The notes under the pieces are model-generated. The model did no database searches, was not told the DNA's origin, and worked only from the letters and a program-made list of their open reading frames with translations. A DNA stretch of 50,628 bases. Source: JANQTF01 sp036835375 (GTDB lineage Bacteria > Bacteroidota > Bacteroidia > J057). The translations under genes and the position numbers were made by a program. The stretch spans positions 1 to 50,628 of the forward strand of contig DAITMB010000021.1 in NCBI GenBank assembly GCA_036835375.1, written 5' to 3'. Below, in pieces: positions 8,871 to 18,376 of the stretch (its first letter is position 1; every line of letters starts with the position of its first letter).

Positions 8871-10016
8871 CTAGGATGGACTGTCCTCCAGAAAAAAGTC
8901 GCTACAAATTCGATCCGACATGTACCAGCCCGTGGGGTTGAGGCGAAGCAGATTTTTCGATTGAATCAGCACGCCCCTTCCTGTCCAGAAATGCAGTGTT
9001 CGCCGGAAGCGCGTAGGCCAGTCTGGCATCCAGGTAGCCGTGATGTGGTCCACATCAATGCCCCTGTCTGTGCGAAGTCCCATCATGAGGTATTCGTGGT
9101 AGCGGTCCCGTGCGCTGAGCACCTCGTCACCGTCGATGGCGATACCTTGCTGCCCGATCGCGTGGAGGTAGCGGTGATTGTTGGCGACATTCCAGCTTCT
9201 CATGCGACCGTCGAAGGCATGCGCGGAAGGTCCCAGCCCGAGGTAAGGCTTGCCAGCCCAGTAGGCGCTGTTGTGCACGGCGCGATATCCAGGGAGTGCA
9301 TAATTGGAAAGTTCGTAATGTTCGTAGCCTGCCGTCGTGAGAAAGTCATGCGCCAGAATAAATTGCGCTTCGAAGCGCTCGTCCGTCGGTAAATGAACCT
9401 TGCGGGTCTTGATTTGATGGGCCAGCACTGTTTTTTCTTCTACTGTGAGGGAATACACAGAAAGGTGTGGCGGCTCAAGCGCGAGCGCTTTCTCGAGATT
9501 GCGACGCCACTCTTCTAAGCTGCGACCCGGCAACCCGAAGATGAGATCCAAGGTCCAATCGGTAAATCCTGCCTCCCGAACATGCCCCAAAGCCGCCAGC
9601 GATTGAGCGGCGCTATGGCTGCGATTCATCGTTTGGAGATCTTCTTCCAAAAAAGATTGCACCCCGATGCTGAGGCGGTTCACCCCGATTGCCCGCAGAT
9701 CGTGAAGATATGAAAGGCTGAGATCGTCTGGATTGGCCTCCAAGGTGATTTCAGCGCCGGCTTCAAATCCCCATATGCGGGCTGCCAAGTCAATCATGCT
9801 TCTCAGCTCTTCGGCAGAGAGGACGCTGGGGGTTCCTCCGCCAAAGTATAAAGTACTGAGCGGCTGTGGTGGTCCAAAAAACGTGCGCCGCTCGTGCATC
9901 TCGCGAAGGATGGCCCGGACCATGTCTGCTCGCTTGTCCAGGCTGGTAGAGAAATAAAAATCACAGTAGGTACAAGCCTTTCGACAAAAGGGAATATGTA
10001 TGTAAATGCCACCCAT
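8871..10016 (-). CDS. hemW: radical SAM heme chaperone HemW
   Basis: 381 residues when started at the ATG at 10016, immediately before GGIYIHIPFCRKACTYCDF; the open frame extends 83 codons further upstream, but that part does not resemble the family. The CxxxCxxC cluster (Cys11, Cys15, Cys18) binds the 4Fe-4S cluster, and Phe20 rather than a fourth Cys points to HemW instead of HemN. FGGGTPS, the ITLEANPDDL strand and LSIGVQSF are conserved. The C-terminal HemN_C domain ends the protein. Members were annotated as coproporphyrinogen oxidase but act as heme chaperones for respiratory enzymes. Confidence 0.95.
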   Translation of the reverse strand: MGGIYIHIPFCRKACTYCDFYFSTSLDKRADMVRAILREMHERRTFFGPPQPLSTLYFGGGTPSVLSAEELRSMIDLAARIWGFEAGAEITLEANPDDLSLSYLHDLRAIGVNRLSIGVQSFLEEDLQTMNRSHSAAQSLAALGHVREAGFTDWTLDLIFGLPGRSLEEWRRNLEKALALEPPHLSVYSLTVEEKTVLAHQIKTRKVHLPTDERFEAQFILAHDFLTTAGYEHYELSNYALPGYRAVHNSAYWAGKPYLGLGPSAHAFDGRMRSWNVANNHRYLHAIGQQGIAIDGDEVLSARDRYHEYLMMGLRTDRGIDVDHITATWMPDWPTRFRRTLHFWTGRGVLIQSKNLLRLNPTGWYMSDRICSDFFLEDSPS

Positions 10017-10276
10017 GACGCAAAGGTCGATTTTTTTTGTGGGAACAATGTGGAATCCATTTGTGAGATTTCTCTCTTGGATGATTCGCCCGGCCAGGTG
10101 ACCGTATTTGTTGATAAACCGAAGCTCGAGCCTCGCCAAGAAGAAGTCATATTGGCAAGCAGTAGGAAGTGGTGAATGGATCAGATCCTCTTTATCCTTG
10201 CAGAATGGATCTTTCCACCACGCTTCTCTCTGCTGCCCTTCTTGGCAAGATTCGTATCTTCCCATTCCAAAAACCT

Positions 10277-13200
10277 ATGAAACGTACCCGATTGTTTACT
10301 GCTTCCCCCTTCAGAGTGGCAATGGCCGCTGGGCTTTTTGTCCTCTTCGCCGCAGTTAATCCTTATTCTCCGATGATCTCCGACCAGCTCCAACAACTAC
10401 TCGACAATTTGTCCACCTGGCAAGAAGAGCGCCCGGAAGACAAAGTCTATCTCCAACTTGATCGCCCATTCTACAAACCGGGCGAAACGCTGTGGTTTAC
10501 CGCCTATGTCCGCGAGGGCGTGAGCCTCAAGCCCTCCCGTCGGAGCGACATTCTCCATGTGGAATTCATTGACCCAAAAGGATCCGTCGCTCAATCTCAT
10601 CGCCTGATTTTGAAAAATGGCATGGGAGAAGGAGATTTTACGCTGGCTGCGGCGGCACCCGGTGGAATCTACAAGGTGAAAGCCTACACAAAATGGATGG
10701 AAAATGACGAGCAGCCCGCCATTTTCGAAAAAGAAGTCCAAGTGCAAGCCGTGGTCACGCCCCGCGTCAAGATGAAACTCGACTTTGTGCGAGAAGCCTA
10801 CGGAGAAGGCGCGGAGGTAGAGGCAGACGTCCGCTTCGAATCCCTGACGAATCAGCCCATTGCTAATCGGGAAGTTAGCTACCAGCTCCAAGTGGAAGGC
10901 AGACTCATCAAAGCGGGCACAGCCAAGACCGATGGAGATGGCAAGGTGCGCGTGGGAGCCAAACTTCCTGATCAACTAGAGACCCCGGATGCCCTGCTCA
11001 TCGTGATGCTCAATCACCAGGGAATCATGGAATCGATTTCGCGGTCGGTGCCCGTGGTGCTGCGCCAGGTGGACCTTAGCTTCTTTCCTGAGGGCGGTGA
11101 CTTGGTCGAAGGGCTGCCTGGCAGGGTGGCATTTAAGGCTGTAAACGCCTATGGGGAAGCGGCAGACATTGCAGGCGTAGTGCTGGATGACCGAGGCAAA
11201 GTAGTGGCACGATTGTCGAGCTATCACAAGGGCATGGGTGCCTTTGACCTCACCCCGCAAGCGGGACAATCCTACCGCGTGGCGCTCTCTGCGCCTTTTA
11301 TTTCGGAGCCGATCTACCCCATTCCTGCGGCCATGAAGCGCGGCTATGCGCTTCGGGTCAATCAAGTCACCGAGGATGTAGCAAAGCTGAGCATCTACAG
11401 CACAGAGCAGGAGGCACTTTCGGTGGTGGCTACTGTCCGTGGAAAGGCCTATTTCGCTCAAGAAATCCAAGCAAAGCCCGGCGAATCCCAGATCACCGTA
11501 TCACTCCGAGACTTGCCAATGGGGGTAGCGCAATTTACCCTCTTCGACTCGCGTGTCATTCCGAGAGCGGAGCGCCTGGCTTTTGTCAATGGCCAGCGTC
11601 AAATGAAAATTGAGGTAGAGACTGACAAGGAAAAATATTTGCCCCGAGAAAAAGTCACCCTCAAGGTCCGAACCCTCGATGATCGGGGAATGCCGCTGCC
11701 TGCCCATGTGTCTCTTGCCGTAGTAGATGACCGCTTGAGGTCCTTTGCCGACGACCGGAGCAGCACCATCCTTTCGTGGATGTTGGTCGAATCTGACATT
11801 CAGGGCGAAGTCGAAGATCCTCGTTTCTACTTTGACCCGAGTGAAGAAAAAGCGCCACTCGCCCTGGACTATTTGCTCATGACAGCCGGCTGGAGACGGT
11901 TTAGCTGGAGACAAATCGCCGAGCAAACCCTCCCCTCTTTGGCGCATCAGCCCGAACAGGCGCGGGTCAAAGGGAAATTACTCGACCTCCAGGGACTACC
12001 GCTGGTCGGGGTGCAAGTATCCGCCGACGGCATCGTGACGCGGACCGACCAGCAGGGGGCTTTTGAAATCAGAGATCTTGATCTCTATCAACCAGCAGTA
12101 CTGAGCTTTGAAGTCCAAGGCAGCGATTTACCTTACCTCTACCAAGTCGGAACCTATCGCGACGACCTCGAGATTCAGGTTGGCAAGCTCTCTGGCATGG
12201 TCCAATCAGAAGATGGCAGCCCTTTTCCAGGTGCGACCGTCACCATTCCCGGCACCAACCTCGGCGCCTATACGGATGAAAAAGGTCGATACAGCCTCTC
12301 TGTTGGAAGCATCGACAAGGGGAATGTCGCCCTTCGTGTGAGTGCTATAGGCTACGAGTCTCAAGAATTCCTCCTGCCCGCTCAGCAAATCGCGAGCAGT
12401 GTGCTGAATGTCCAAATGCAGCCCAATTTCGTGATGCTCAATGAGGTGATGGCCGTAGGCAATGTTCGCTCAGCCCGAAGTCAACGTGGAGAGCGGGAGC
12501 TTGCGAGAAATAGGCCAGCAGCCGCACAAGAAGGTTGGGACGACAAGATGTTGCCGATGGCCGCAGCTCCTGCGCAAGAAGAAAAGGCACCCGATGTGGT
12601 TGACTTCATTGGCGTAGGCGTCGTGCCGATGGATGAAGAACCAAATTTGAAGTTCGAAATCGACATGGACGACGCGGAAGACAAAAGAAAGAAGCAACTC
12701 GGTGCCCCCATCATCGCCCCCAACGCAGGGCCCAAGGAACAAGTGGCCGACATGCCGATGGCCGGACTTTTCCTTGGCACTACTCCTGTCACAAGCGGAG
12801 GCTTCTACCGCGCGAGAGAATTTGCGGCACCCGCTTACGTGGAGCGCAGCATCCCAAAACAGCGCAGCGACTTTCGCCAGACCCTCCACTGGGGAGGCAA
12901 AATCGAGACGGATCGACGCGGCGAAGCCACCATCACTTTCTTTACTTCCGACGCCCTCACCGCTTTTCATGTGACGGTAGAAGGCATTGGGATGGAAGGC
13001 AGCATTGGCCGACAAGAGTTCAAATTCTTCTCTCAACTCCCCTTCGAATTGGATCTCAGGATCCCGTCCCTACTCACAGCCTTAGACACCATCCAGATTC
13101 CCCTCACCCTCATCAACAACACTGACGAGCGGGTGTCGGGCCCTATATCCATTCGTTTGCCCAAGCATCTCCTGCCGCTCAGTACTTTTCCGAGCGAGAT

Positions 13201-14938
13201 TAGCTTAAACGCTCGCGAAGCACGCACAATCCTTCTTCCATGCCGAGTGGACACGCTGATTTCCACCGACAGCATTGCCGTAGATTTCCGCGCTGATGGT
13301 TTTGCGGATGCCATCGTGCTTCCTGTCACCAATGCGCCCCGCGGATTTCCTGCCAGCGAAGCCTTCACCAGCGAAAAGACGGACGCCACCTTTTCTACTG
13401 ACCTGACCCAAGCCGTGCCAGGATCGCTGCGGATGAAATTTTCGGCCTTTCCTTCGGTATCTGGCGAAGTGCTTCAGGGCCTGGAAGGAATGCTCCGAGA
13501 GCCACACGGGTGCTTTGAGCAGACTTCTTCCAGCACCTACCCGAATGTATTGATCCTCTCGTATCTACGCGAAACCGAGCAAGACCAACCCAGCATTGCC
13601 ACTCGGGCCTCCAGCCTGATCCAAACTGGCTATCAGCGCCTCATGACCTTTGAATCGAAGAGTGGAGGCTTCGAATGGTTTGGTCAAGACCCAGGTCACG
13701 AAGCACTTACTGCCTATGGCCTGATGGAGTTTGTGGACATGGCCAAAGTGTATGACGGTGTGGACAAAGCCATGATCGACCGCACGGCGAAATGGCTCAT
13801 GGACCGCCGCGACGGCAAAGGTGGCTTCCAACGAAATCCTCGTGCATTACACACTTTTGGGCTTGCCGATGACGCCACCACGAGTATCTACATTGCCTAT
13901 GCCCTCTCTGAAGCCGGCTACAAGGACCTGAGCAAAGAAGCTGACTTTGCCTACGAAACAGCCTTGGCGAGCAAGCGCCCGCACCAAGTCGCGCTGGCCG
14001 CCAACCTGCTCATCAATCTTGGACAGGAAGCACGAGGCAAAGCCCTTCTTGACGTCCTGGTCAGCGAGCAGCAGACAACTGGGCAATGGCTGCTCGACGA
14101 AAAACAGCGTTCGGCACCTGGATCAGGGGGCCAGGGACTGCATATTGAGACGACTGGGCTGGCGATGATGGCCATGCTCAAGACCAAGGGCTACGATTCG
14201 CGGGTGATCAACAAGGCCGCCGAATGGCTTCGCAGTCAGCGCTCTGCCCATGGCGATTTTGGCAACTGTCACGCGACCGTGGTGGCCTTGAGAGCCTTGA
14301 TTGAATTTGCGCAACAGACCAAAAAGATTGGCACTGATGGGAGTGTCGAGATTCTGGTTGGAAATAAAGTGGTAGCCGAGCGAAACTTCCTGAGCGACGA
14401 TCGCGAACCCATTCTGCTGGAAGGCTTGGAAGCCCATTTGTCCGCAACGACACAGCAGCTCACCGTGCGCTTCCGTGGCGTGGAGACTCCCATGCCCTAC
14501 ACCCTGGCCCTGACCTATGCGACAGACCTGCCACCTTCTGATGCCGCTTGTGTCATCGCGGTGACGCCGACTTTCACGAAAAATTCGGTCAAAATGGGGG
14601 AAACCCTACGGATGACCGTTCGGGTAGTGAACAAATCTCAGGAAGGCCAACCCATGACCATGGCCATCGTGGGCATACCAGGCGGGCTCAGTCCTCAGCC
14701 TTGGCAACTGAAAGAAATGGTGGACCGGAAAGAAGTAGATTTCTACGAAATCATCGGTCAGGATCTCGTCCTGTACTACCGCCAGATGACGCCGGGCCAG
14801 CAACACACCCTGTCCTTTGACTTGAAAGCAGAAGTGCCGGGAGAGTTTACCGCACAAGCCTCTCGCGGGTACTTGTACTACACCAATGAGCACAAGCACT
14901 GGACGAAGATGCCAACGATTTCTGTTTTGCCAAATTAG
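10277..14938 (+). CDS. alpha-2-macroglobulin family protein with thioester and carboxypeptidase-regulatory-like domains
   Basis: 1553 residues, starting at the ATG at 10277, which opens a signal peptide (core about 14-30); upstream codons in the same frame lack one. Order: an MG2-type domain beginning DKVYLQLDRPFYKPGETLWF (55 onward), two carboxypeptidase-regulatory-like beta domains (about 563 and 638), a TonB-plug-like remnant LNEVMAVGN near 718, a charged low-complexity linker, the alpha-2-macroglobulin core (from about 865), the thioester GCFEQ with Cys1079 and Gln1082, an alpha/alpha toroid, and a C-terminal receptor-domain-like part. Bacterial macroglobulins trap foreign proteases in the envelope after bait cleavage. 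The usual partner pbpC is absent. It is divergent from hemW across 260 bp. Confidence 0.93.
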   Translation: MKRTRLFTASPFRVAMAAGLFVLFAAVNPYSPMISDQLQQLLDNLSTWQEERPEDKVYLQLDRPFYKPGETLWFTAYVREGVSLKPSRRSDILHVEFIDPKGSVAQSHRLILKNGMGEGDFTLAAAAPGGIYKVKAYTKWMENDEQPAIFEKEVQVQAVVTPRVKMKLDFVREAYGEGAEVEADVRFESLTNQPIANREVSYQLQVEGRLIKAGTAKTDGDGKVRVGAKLPDQLETPDALLIVMLNHQGIMESISRSVPVVLRQVDLSFFPEGGDLVEGLPGRVAFKAVNAYGEAADIAGVVLDDRGKVVARLSSYHKGMGAFDLTPQAGQSYRVALSAPFISEPIYPIPAAMKRGYALRVNQVTEDVAKLSIYSTEQEALSVVATVRGKAYFAQEIQAKPGESQITVSLRDLPMGVAQFTLFDSRVIPRAERLAFVNGQRQMKIEVETDKEKYLPREKVTLKVRTLDDRGMPLPAHVSLAVVDDRLRSFADDRSSTILSWMLVESDIQGEVEDPRFYFDPSEEKAPLALDYLLMTAGWRRFSWRQIAEQTLPSLAHQPEQARVKGKLLDLQGLPLVGVQVSADGIVTRTDQQGAFEIRDLDLYQPAVLSFEVQGSDLPYLYQVGTYRDDLEIQVGKLSGMVQSEDGSPFPGATVTIPGTNLGAYTDEKGRYSLSVGSIDKGNVALRVSAIGYESQEFLLPAQQIASSVLNVQMQPNFVMLNEVMAVGNVRSARSQRGERELARNRPAAAQEGWDDKMLPMAAAPAQEEKAPDVVDFIGVGVVPMDEEPNLKFEIDMDDAEDKRKKQLGAPIIAPNAGPKEQVADMPMAGLFLGTTPVTSGGFYRAREFAAPAYVERSIPKQRSDFRQTLHWGGKIETDRRGEATITFFTSDALTAFHVTVEGIGMEGSIGRQEFKFFSQLPFELDLRIPSLLTALDTIQIPLTLINNTDERVSGPISIRLPKHLLPLSTFPSEISLNAREARTILLPCRVDTLISTDSIAVDFRADGFADAIVLPVTNAPRGFPASEAFTSEKTDATFSTDLTQAVPGSLRMKFSAFPSVSGEVLQGLEGMLREPHGCFEQTSSSTYPNVLILSYLRETEQDQPSIATRASSLIQTGYQRLMTFESKSGGFEWFGQDPGHEALTAYGLMEFVDMAKVYDGVDKAMIDRTAKWLMDRRDGKGGFQRNPRALHTFGLADDATTSIYIAYALSEAGYKDLSKEADFAYETALASKRPHQVALAANLLINLGQEARGKALLDVLVSEQQTTGQWLLDEKQRSAPGSGGQGLHIETTGLAMMAMLKTKGYDSRVINKAAEWLRSQRSAHGDFGNCHATVVALRALIEFAQQTKKIGTDGSVEILVGNKVVAERNFLSDDREPILLEGLEAHLSATTQQLTVRFRGVETPMPYTLALTYATDLPPSDAACVIAVTPTFTKNSVKMGETLRMTVRVVNKSQEGQPMTMAIVGIPGGLSPQPWQLKEMVDRKEVDFYEIIGQDLVLYYRQMTPGQQHTLSFDLKAEVPGEFTAQASRGYLYYTNEHKHWTKMPTISVLPN

Positions 14939-15400
14939 GGTTTTTGGGAAGTAGAGAGATAAAAGAATGGGACAAATGGAAGATCATCAGCAAAGTACTC
15001 CCTCAAAGGGTATTCTTGGGAGGTCTCTTCATGAATCCCATCTCCCTTGTGAGCAGGAAGGCATGGATGAAGTGAGAGTCGATTAGGAAGAATCATCTAG
15101 GTCAAGCCCCCATCTGCGGATGGACAACGGGAAGGAGCTTGTTGATTCGACTCAGACAACTCACGTTAACTTAGTGCCGACTTGTTGGTTACAGAGAAAA
15201 GGATGAATTGACAGCAATGCTTCGCAAAGCTTATCATTCCTCCTGCGTTTCAGAATAAGTGGATAAGCAGCAGATTTTGCTCCGAAGTTCGGTGGCAAAA
15301 TCTGCTTTGGTTTTTATCCATACCTAACGCGAAGAAAGGTAAGTGAAGCAGATCCGTGGTATGAAAATTGGCCCATCCGGCTCAGAAATAATTACCCCAA
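14939..15400. other. 462-bp intergenic region, no gene seen
   Basis: Between the macroglobulin and the Asp-box protein, both on the plus strand. No frame looks coding. The only strong feature is the long hairpin at 15269-15306. It probably carries termination of the first gene and the promoter of the second. Confidence 0.5.
15269..15306. repeat. long hairpin, possible terminator
   Basis: Arms of 12 bp (agcagattttgc and gcaaaatctgct) pair perfectly, with a second stem inside the loop (ccga/tcgg at 15282-15292). The right arm is followed by ttggttttt, a mediocre U-tract on the plus strand. It lies 330 nt after the macroglobulin stop and 95 nt before the next start, so it could instead be a leader hairpin or a DNA operator. 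Confidence 0.5.
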
Positions 15401-17977
15401 ATGGTTTTTGTGCGCGATCTGATTCGCAACATAACCTTGCTTCTGACTTGTAGTGTGTGGATGGTAGTGACGAGCCAAGGGCAAGTGCCAATCACACAAG
15501 AACTCGATCCTGATCAAGCGATGACTGCGCTCAACTGGTGGAATGCCAGCCGCGCTTATCCACATCAAGAGATCCCTGCCGGCGCGTATGCGGCGGCGTA
15601 TGCACGGCTTCAGCAGCATGAGCAACTGCAAAGCCGCACGGAGATGAGCTGGGAGGCCCTCGGGCCCTACAACATTGCTGGCAGAATGCTGAGCCTCGCG
15701 GTGAATCCGCTCAATACCAACTCTTTGTACACAGGTAGCGCCAGTGGTGGCCTGTGGCGGTCTCGCACCGGGGGCAAAGGCCCTCATGCCTGGGAACCCG
15801 TTCAAACGGGATTTCCGCTACTTGCGGCCTCCTGCATCGCTTATCATCCGCAGGATACCAATGTCATTTTTGTCGGCACGGGAGAAGTGTACAACTTTCA
15901 GGCTGCCGGTACCGGCAACATCGTGTGGCGCACCCGCGGATCCTATGGCATCGGCATCCTCAAGAGCACGGATGGCGGCATGACCTGGACCCACGCGCTG
16001 AATTGGGCTTATAACAACCTTCGGGGGGTAAACAAGATCCTCTTTGACCCAGTGAATCCCGACCGCATTTTTGCTGCCACGACCGAGGGAATCTACCTCA
16101 GCCCCAACCAAGGTGATGACTGGTTTTTAGTGATGAACAAGAAAATGGTCACTGACCTGATCATTCACCCGACACAACCCAACCTGCTGTTGGCGGCGGC
16201 TGGCAATCTGCAACATCCTGACCGCGGTATTTATCGCTCTACCGATGGTGGTGGTGTGTGGACTAAGGTGAATTTAGGATTCGAATTTTTCGGGAAAATT
16301 CATCTGGCCATTGCTCCCTCAGCACCCGACACGGTGTATGCCAGTGTGGGATATGCAGTGGGCGCCGCTTCAGAATTGCAAGTATCGACCGATTTTGGTC
16401 TCAATTGGAGCACCAAAGGTGATCAAGCATTCACCTACGGATGGTTTGCTCACGACGTAGCAGTGTCTCCCGATGATCCTACCAAGGTGATTTGTGGCGG
16501 AAACGATGCGTGGGAACTGGATTGGGCCGGGGACGTCTTGGTGCAAAAATCCTATTGGCAAAATGGGTCTTTCGCCGCCAATGCTCCCGGAACACCCGAT
16601 GGAGCACCTGATTTTGTTCATCAAAACATTCATGAGATTGTCTTTGATCCGACCAATTCGCAGCGCATTTTCTTCGCTACCGACGGTGGAATCTACCTAT
16701 CTGAAGATGGTGGCGACAGCTTCACCAACCTAAATGGCGGCCTTCAAACAGCCCAGTTCTATCCCGGCGTGAGCAGCGATCTCCGTGACTCTACCTTTTT
16801 TATGGGAGGACTGCAAAACAATGGGACTGCCATTTATCAAGGAAACACGGCTTGGAAACGCGTCATCGGGGGCGAAGGAGGTTTTACTGCCATTCACCCT
16901 ACGCGACAAAATGAAGTCTATGTGGGAAGTTCATGGCTCAAGACTTTTCGTTCTACGAATGCTGGGGTATCCTTCACAGACTTGCCCGTTCCTCTCCAGA
17001 GCTTTTCTTCCGCCAACTTTGTGTCGCCATTTGTCATGGCGCCCAACCATCCGGACAAAATGTATCTCGGAGCTGACCTGCTCTATCGCAGCAACGACGG
17101 TGGCCTGACCATAGAGACTGCCAGTCCCGAGCCGTTTGACAGTGGCCGCAAGACCATTGCCATTGCGGTATCCCATCAAGACTTCAATAAGCTCTATATC
17201 TCCACCTCTCCTTTGACACAGGGAAGTTTGGGATCGGTGATCGTGAACTCTCCGGCCAGAATCTTGCGCTCCGACAACGGAGGCGCTTCCTGGGTGGACA
17301 TCAGCCGTTCGCTGCCTGATCGCATGACCATGGACCTAGCGGTGCATCCCCACAACGACCAAATTGTGTATGCCGTGATGAGTGGATTCGGCAGCGCTCA
17401 CGTGTACAAAACTACTGATGGCGGCACCACGTGGACTGCCCTGGGACAAGGATTGCCCGACGTGCCTTTCCAAGCCGTGGTGCTCGATCCCCTCGATCCC
17501 AATCATGTGTATGTGGGCGGAGACCTGGGAGCCTGGCTTTCCAGAAATGGAGGCCAAACCTGGGAGCACCTCACCGCCGAGATGGGAGACCCCTTTCTGG
17601 TGACTGACCTGAGCGTGTCGCCTGCCAACAGAAAGTTGCGGATGGCTACTTTTGGAAGAGGCCTTTACCAAATGCCAATGCTCTCCGATGGTGTCACTTC
17701 GACCGCTTCTGAGCTGGCTGAAGCACGCTGGACCATTGCGCCAAATCCTGCTCAAGGCTTGGCAACTCTCCGCGCTGATCTGGCTCAATCGACCTCGGTC
17801 ACGGTAGAGTTGTGGAGCCTGCAAGGACGTAAATTACGTGAAGTGATGCCTCAGCGCCAAGTACATGCGGGTGCTTTTGAATGGCAGATTTCTGCTCCAC
17901 AACTCCCCGCAGGAATGTATTTGGTTCGGGTATTGACAGCGCAGGGAAGCATGAGCTTGCCTTGGATCCTTCATTGA
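15401..17977 (+). CDS. T9SS-secreted Asp-box (sortilin/BNR-like) beta-propeller protein
   Basis: 858 residues. The N-terminus has a signal peptide (core LLLTCSVWMVVTS, ending near residue 27). The body carries about ten Asp-box motifs (S/T-x-D/N-x-G-x-x-W/F), for example STDGGMTW, STDGGGVW, SEDGGDSF, SDNGGASW, TTDGGTTW and SRNGGQTW, as in sortilin/Vps10-like and photosystem-assembly-like propellers. The last 80 or so residues match the type A T9SS sorting domain: WTIAPNPAQG, then VELWSLQGRKL, and LPAGMYLVRV near the end. The protein should therefore cross the outer membrane and be exported or cell-surface anchored. Ligand unknown; no T9SS machinery genes are in the window. A terminator follows at 18085. 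Confidence 0.93.
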   Translation: MVFVRDLIRNITLLLTCSVWMVVTSQGQVPITQELDPDQAMTALNWWNASRAYPHQEIPAGAYAAAYARLQQHEQLQSRTEMSWEALGPYNIAGRMLSLAVNPLNTNSLYTGSASGGLWRSRTGGKGPHAWEPVQTGFPLLAASCIAYHPQDTNVIFVGTGEVYNFQAAGTGNIVWRTRGSYGIGILKSTDGGMTWTHALNWAYNNLRGVNKILFDPVNPDRIFAATTEGIYLSPNQGDDWFLVMNKKMVTDLIIHPTQPNLLLAAAGNLQHPDRGIYRSTDGGGVWTKVNLGFEFFGKIHLAIAPSAPDTVYASVGYAVGAASELQVSTDFGLNWSTKGDQAFTYGWFAHDVAVSPDDPTKVICGGNDAWELDWAGDVLVQKSYWQNGSFAANAPGTPDGAPDFVHQNIHEIVFDPTNSQRIFFATDGGIYLSEDGGDSFTNLNGGLQTAQFYPGVSSDLRDSTFFMGGLQNNGTAIYQGNTAWKRVIGGEGGFTAIHPTRQNEVYVGSSWLKTFRSTNAGVSFTDLPVPLQSFSSANFVSPFVMAPNHPDKMYLGADLLYRSNDGGLTIETASPEPFDSGRKTIAIAVSHQDFNKLYISTSPLTQGSLGSVIVNSPARILRSDNGGASWVDISRSLPDRMTMDLAVHPHNDQIVYAVMSGFGSAHVYKTTDGGTTWTALGQGLPDVPFQAVVLDPLDPNHVYVGGDLGAWLSRNGGQTWEHLTAEMGDPFLVTDLSVSPANRKLRMATFGRGLYQMPMLSDGVTSTASELAEARWTIAPNPAQGLATLRADLAQSTSVTVELWSLQGRKLREVMPQRQVHAGAFEWQISAPQLPAGMYLVRVLTAQGSMSLPWILH

Positions 17978-18376
17978 GAAGCGAATGCAGCCACTAGATT
18001 GATTCTCGAAATGAGTCTGAGGAGCGAAATGGCGACGTTCTATCTGATTGAACTTCTTTTCCTCCCAAATTTCCTTCCCCGAAAAACCGAATGCAGGCAT
18101 CTGTCTGTGTTCGGTTCTTTTATGAAAGCCTTTCCGGGTCGATCTTGACCAAAAGTGCGATCACGCAGGATCCATAGGATCAGTTCCTTGCTTCTCAAAG
18201 GCGATCGTCGATCGTGTTGCCTTTCAGCTCCCATTTGCTTGAAATTCGCCCTAAATTTGGTGGAAAATCAGGGGTAGATGAATACAACATGATTAGAAAA
18301 AAACTGTCTTTCATTACCGCTATCAACCACTTTTCGAGCCCAACCTCTTTCGCAAAAAACCCGTAGGGAGACCATC
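17978..18376. other. 399-bp intergenic region with terminator and second hairpin
   Basis: No coding frame is convincing. It holds the terminator at 18085-18123 and a second imperfect hairpin at 18197-18224 (aaaggc/gccttt outside, gatcg/cgatc inside). An MscS gene begins at 18377 after an unusual Shine-Dalgarno-like GGGAG at 18366-18370. Confidence 0.5.
18085..18123 (+). terminator. rho-independent terminator of the Asp-box protein gene
   Basis: Arms aaccgaatgcag (18085-18096) and ctgtgttcggtt (18105-18116) pair over 12 positions with two G-U wobbles. The loop is 8 nt and is followed by ctttta. It lies 108 nt after the stop at 17977. Confidence 0.65.

Noticed and set aside
8856..9392. 178-codon frame antisense to hemW
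   Set aside because: A shadow of hemW; no family signal.
10017..10265. N-terminal extension of hemW by 83 codons
   Set aside because: No family resemblance upstream of the ATG at 10016 and it would invade the promoter region of the divergent gene.
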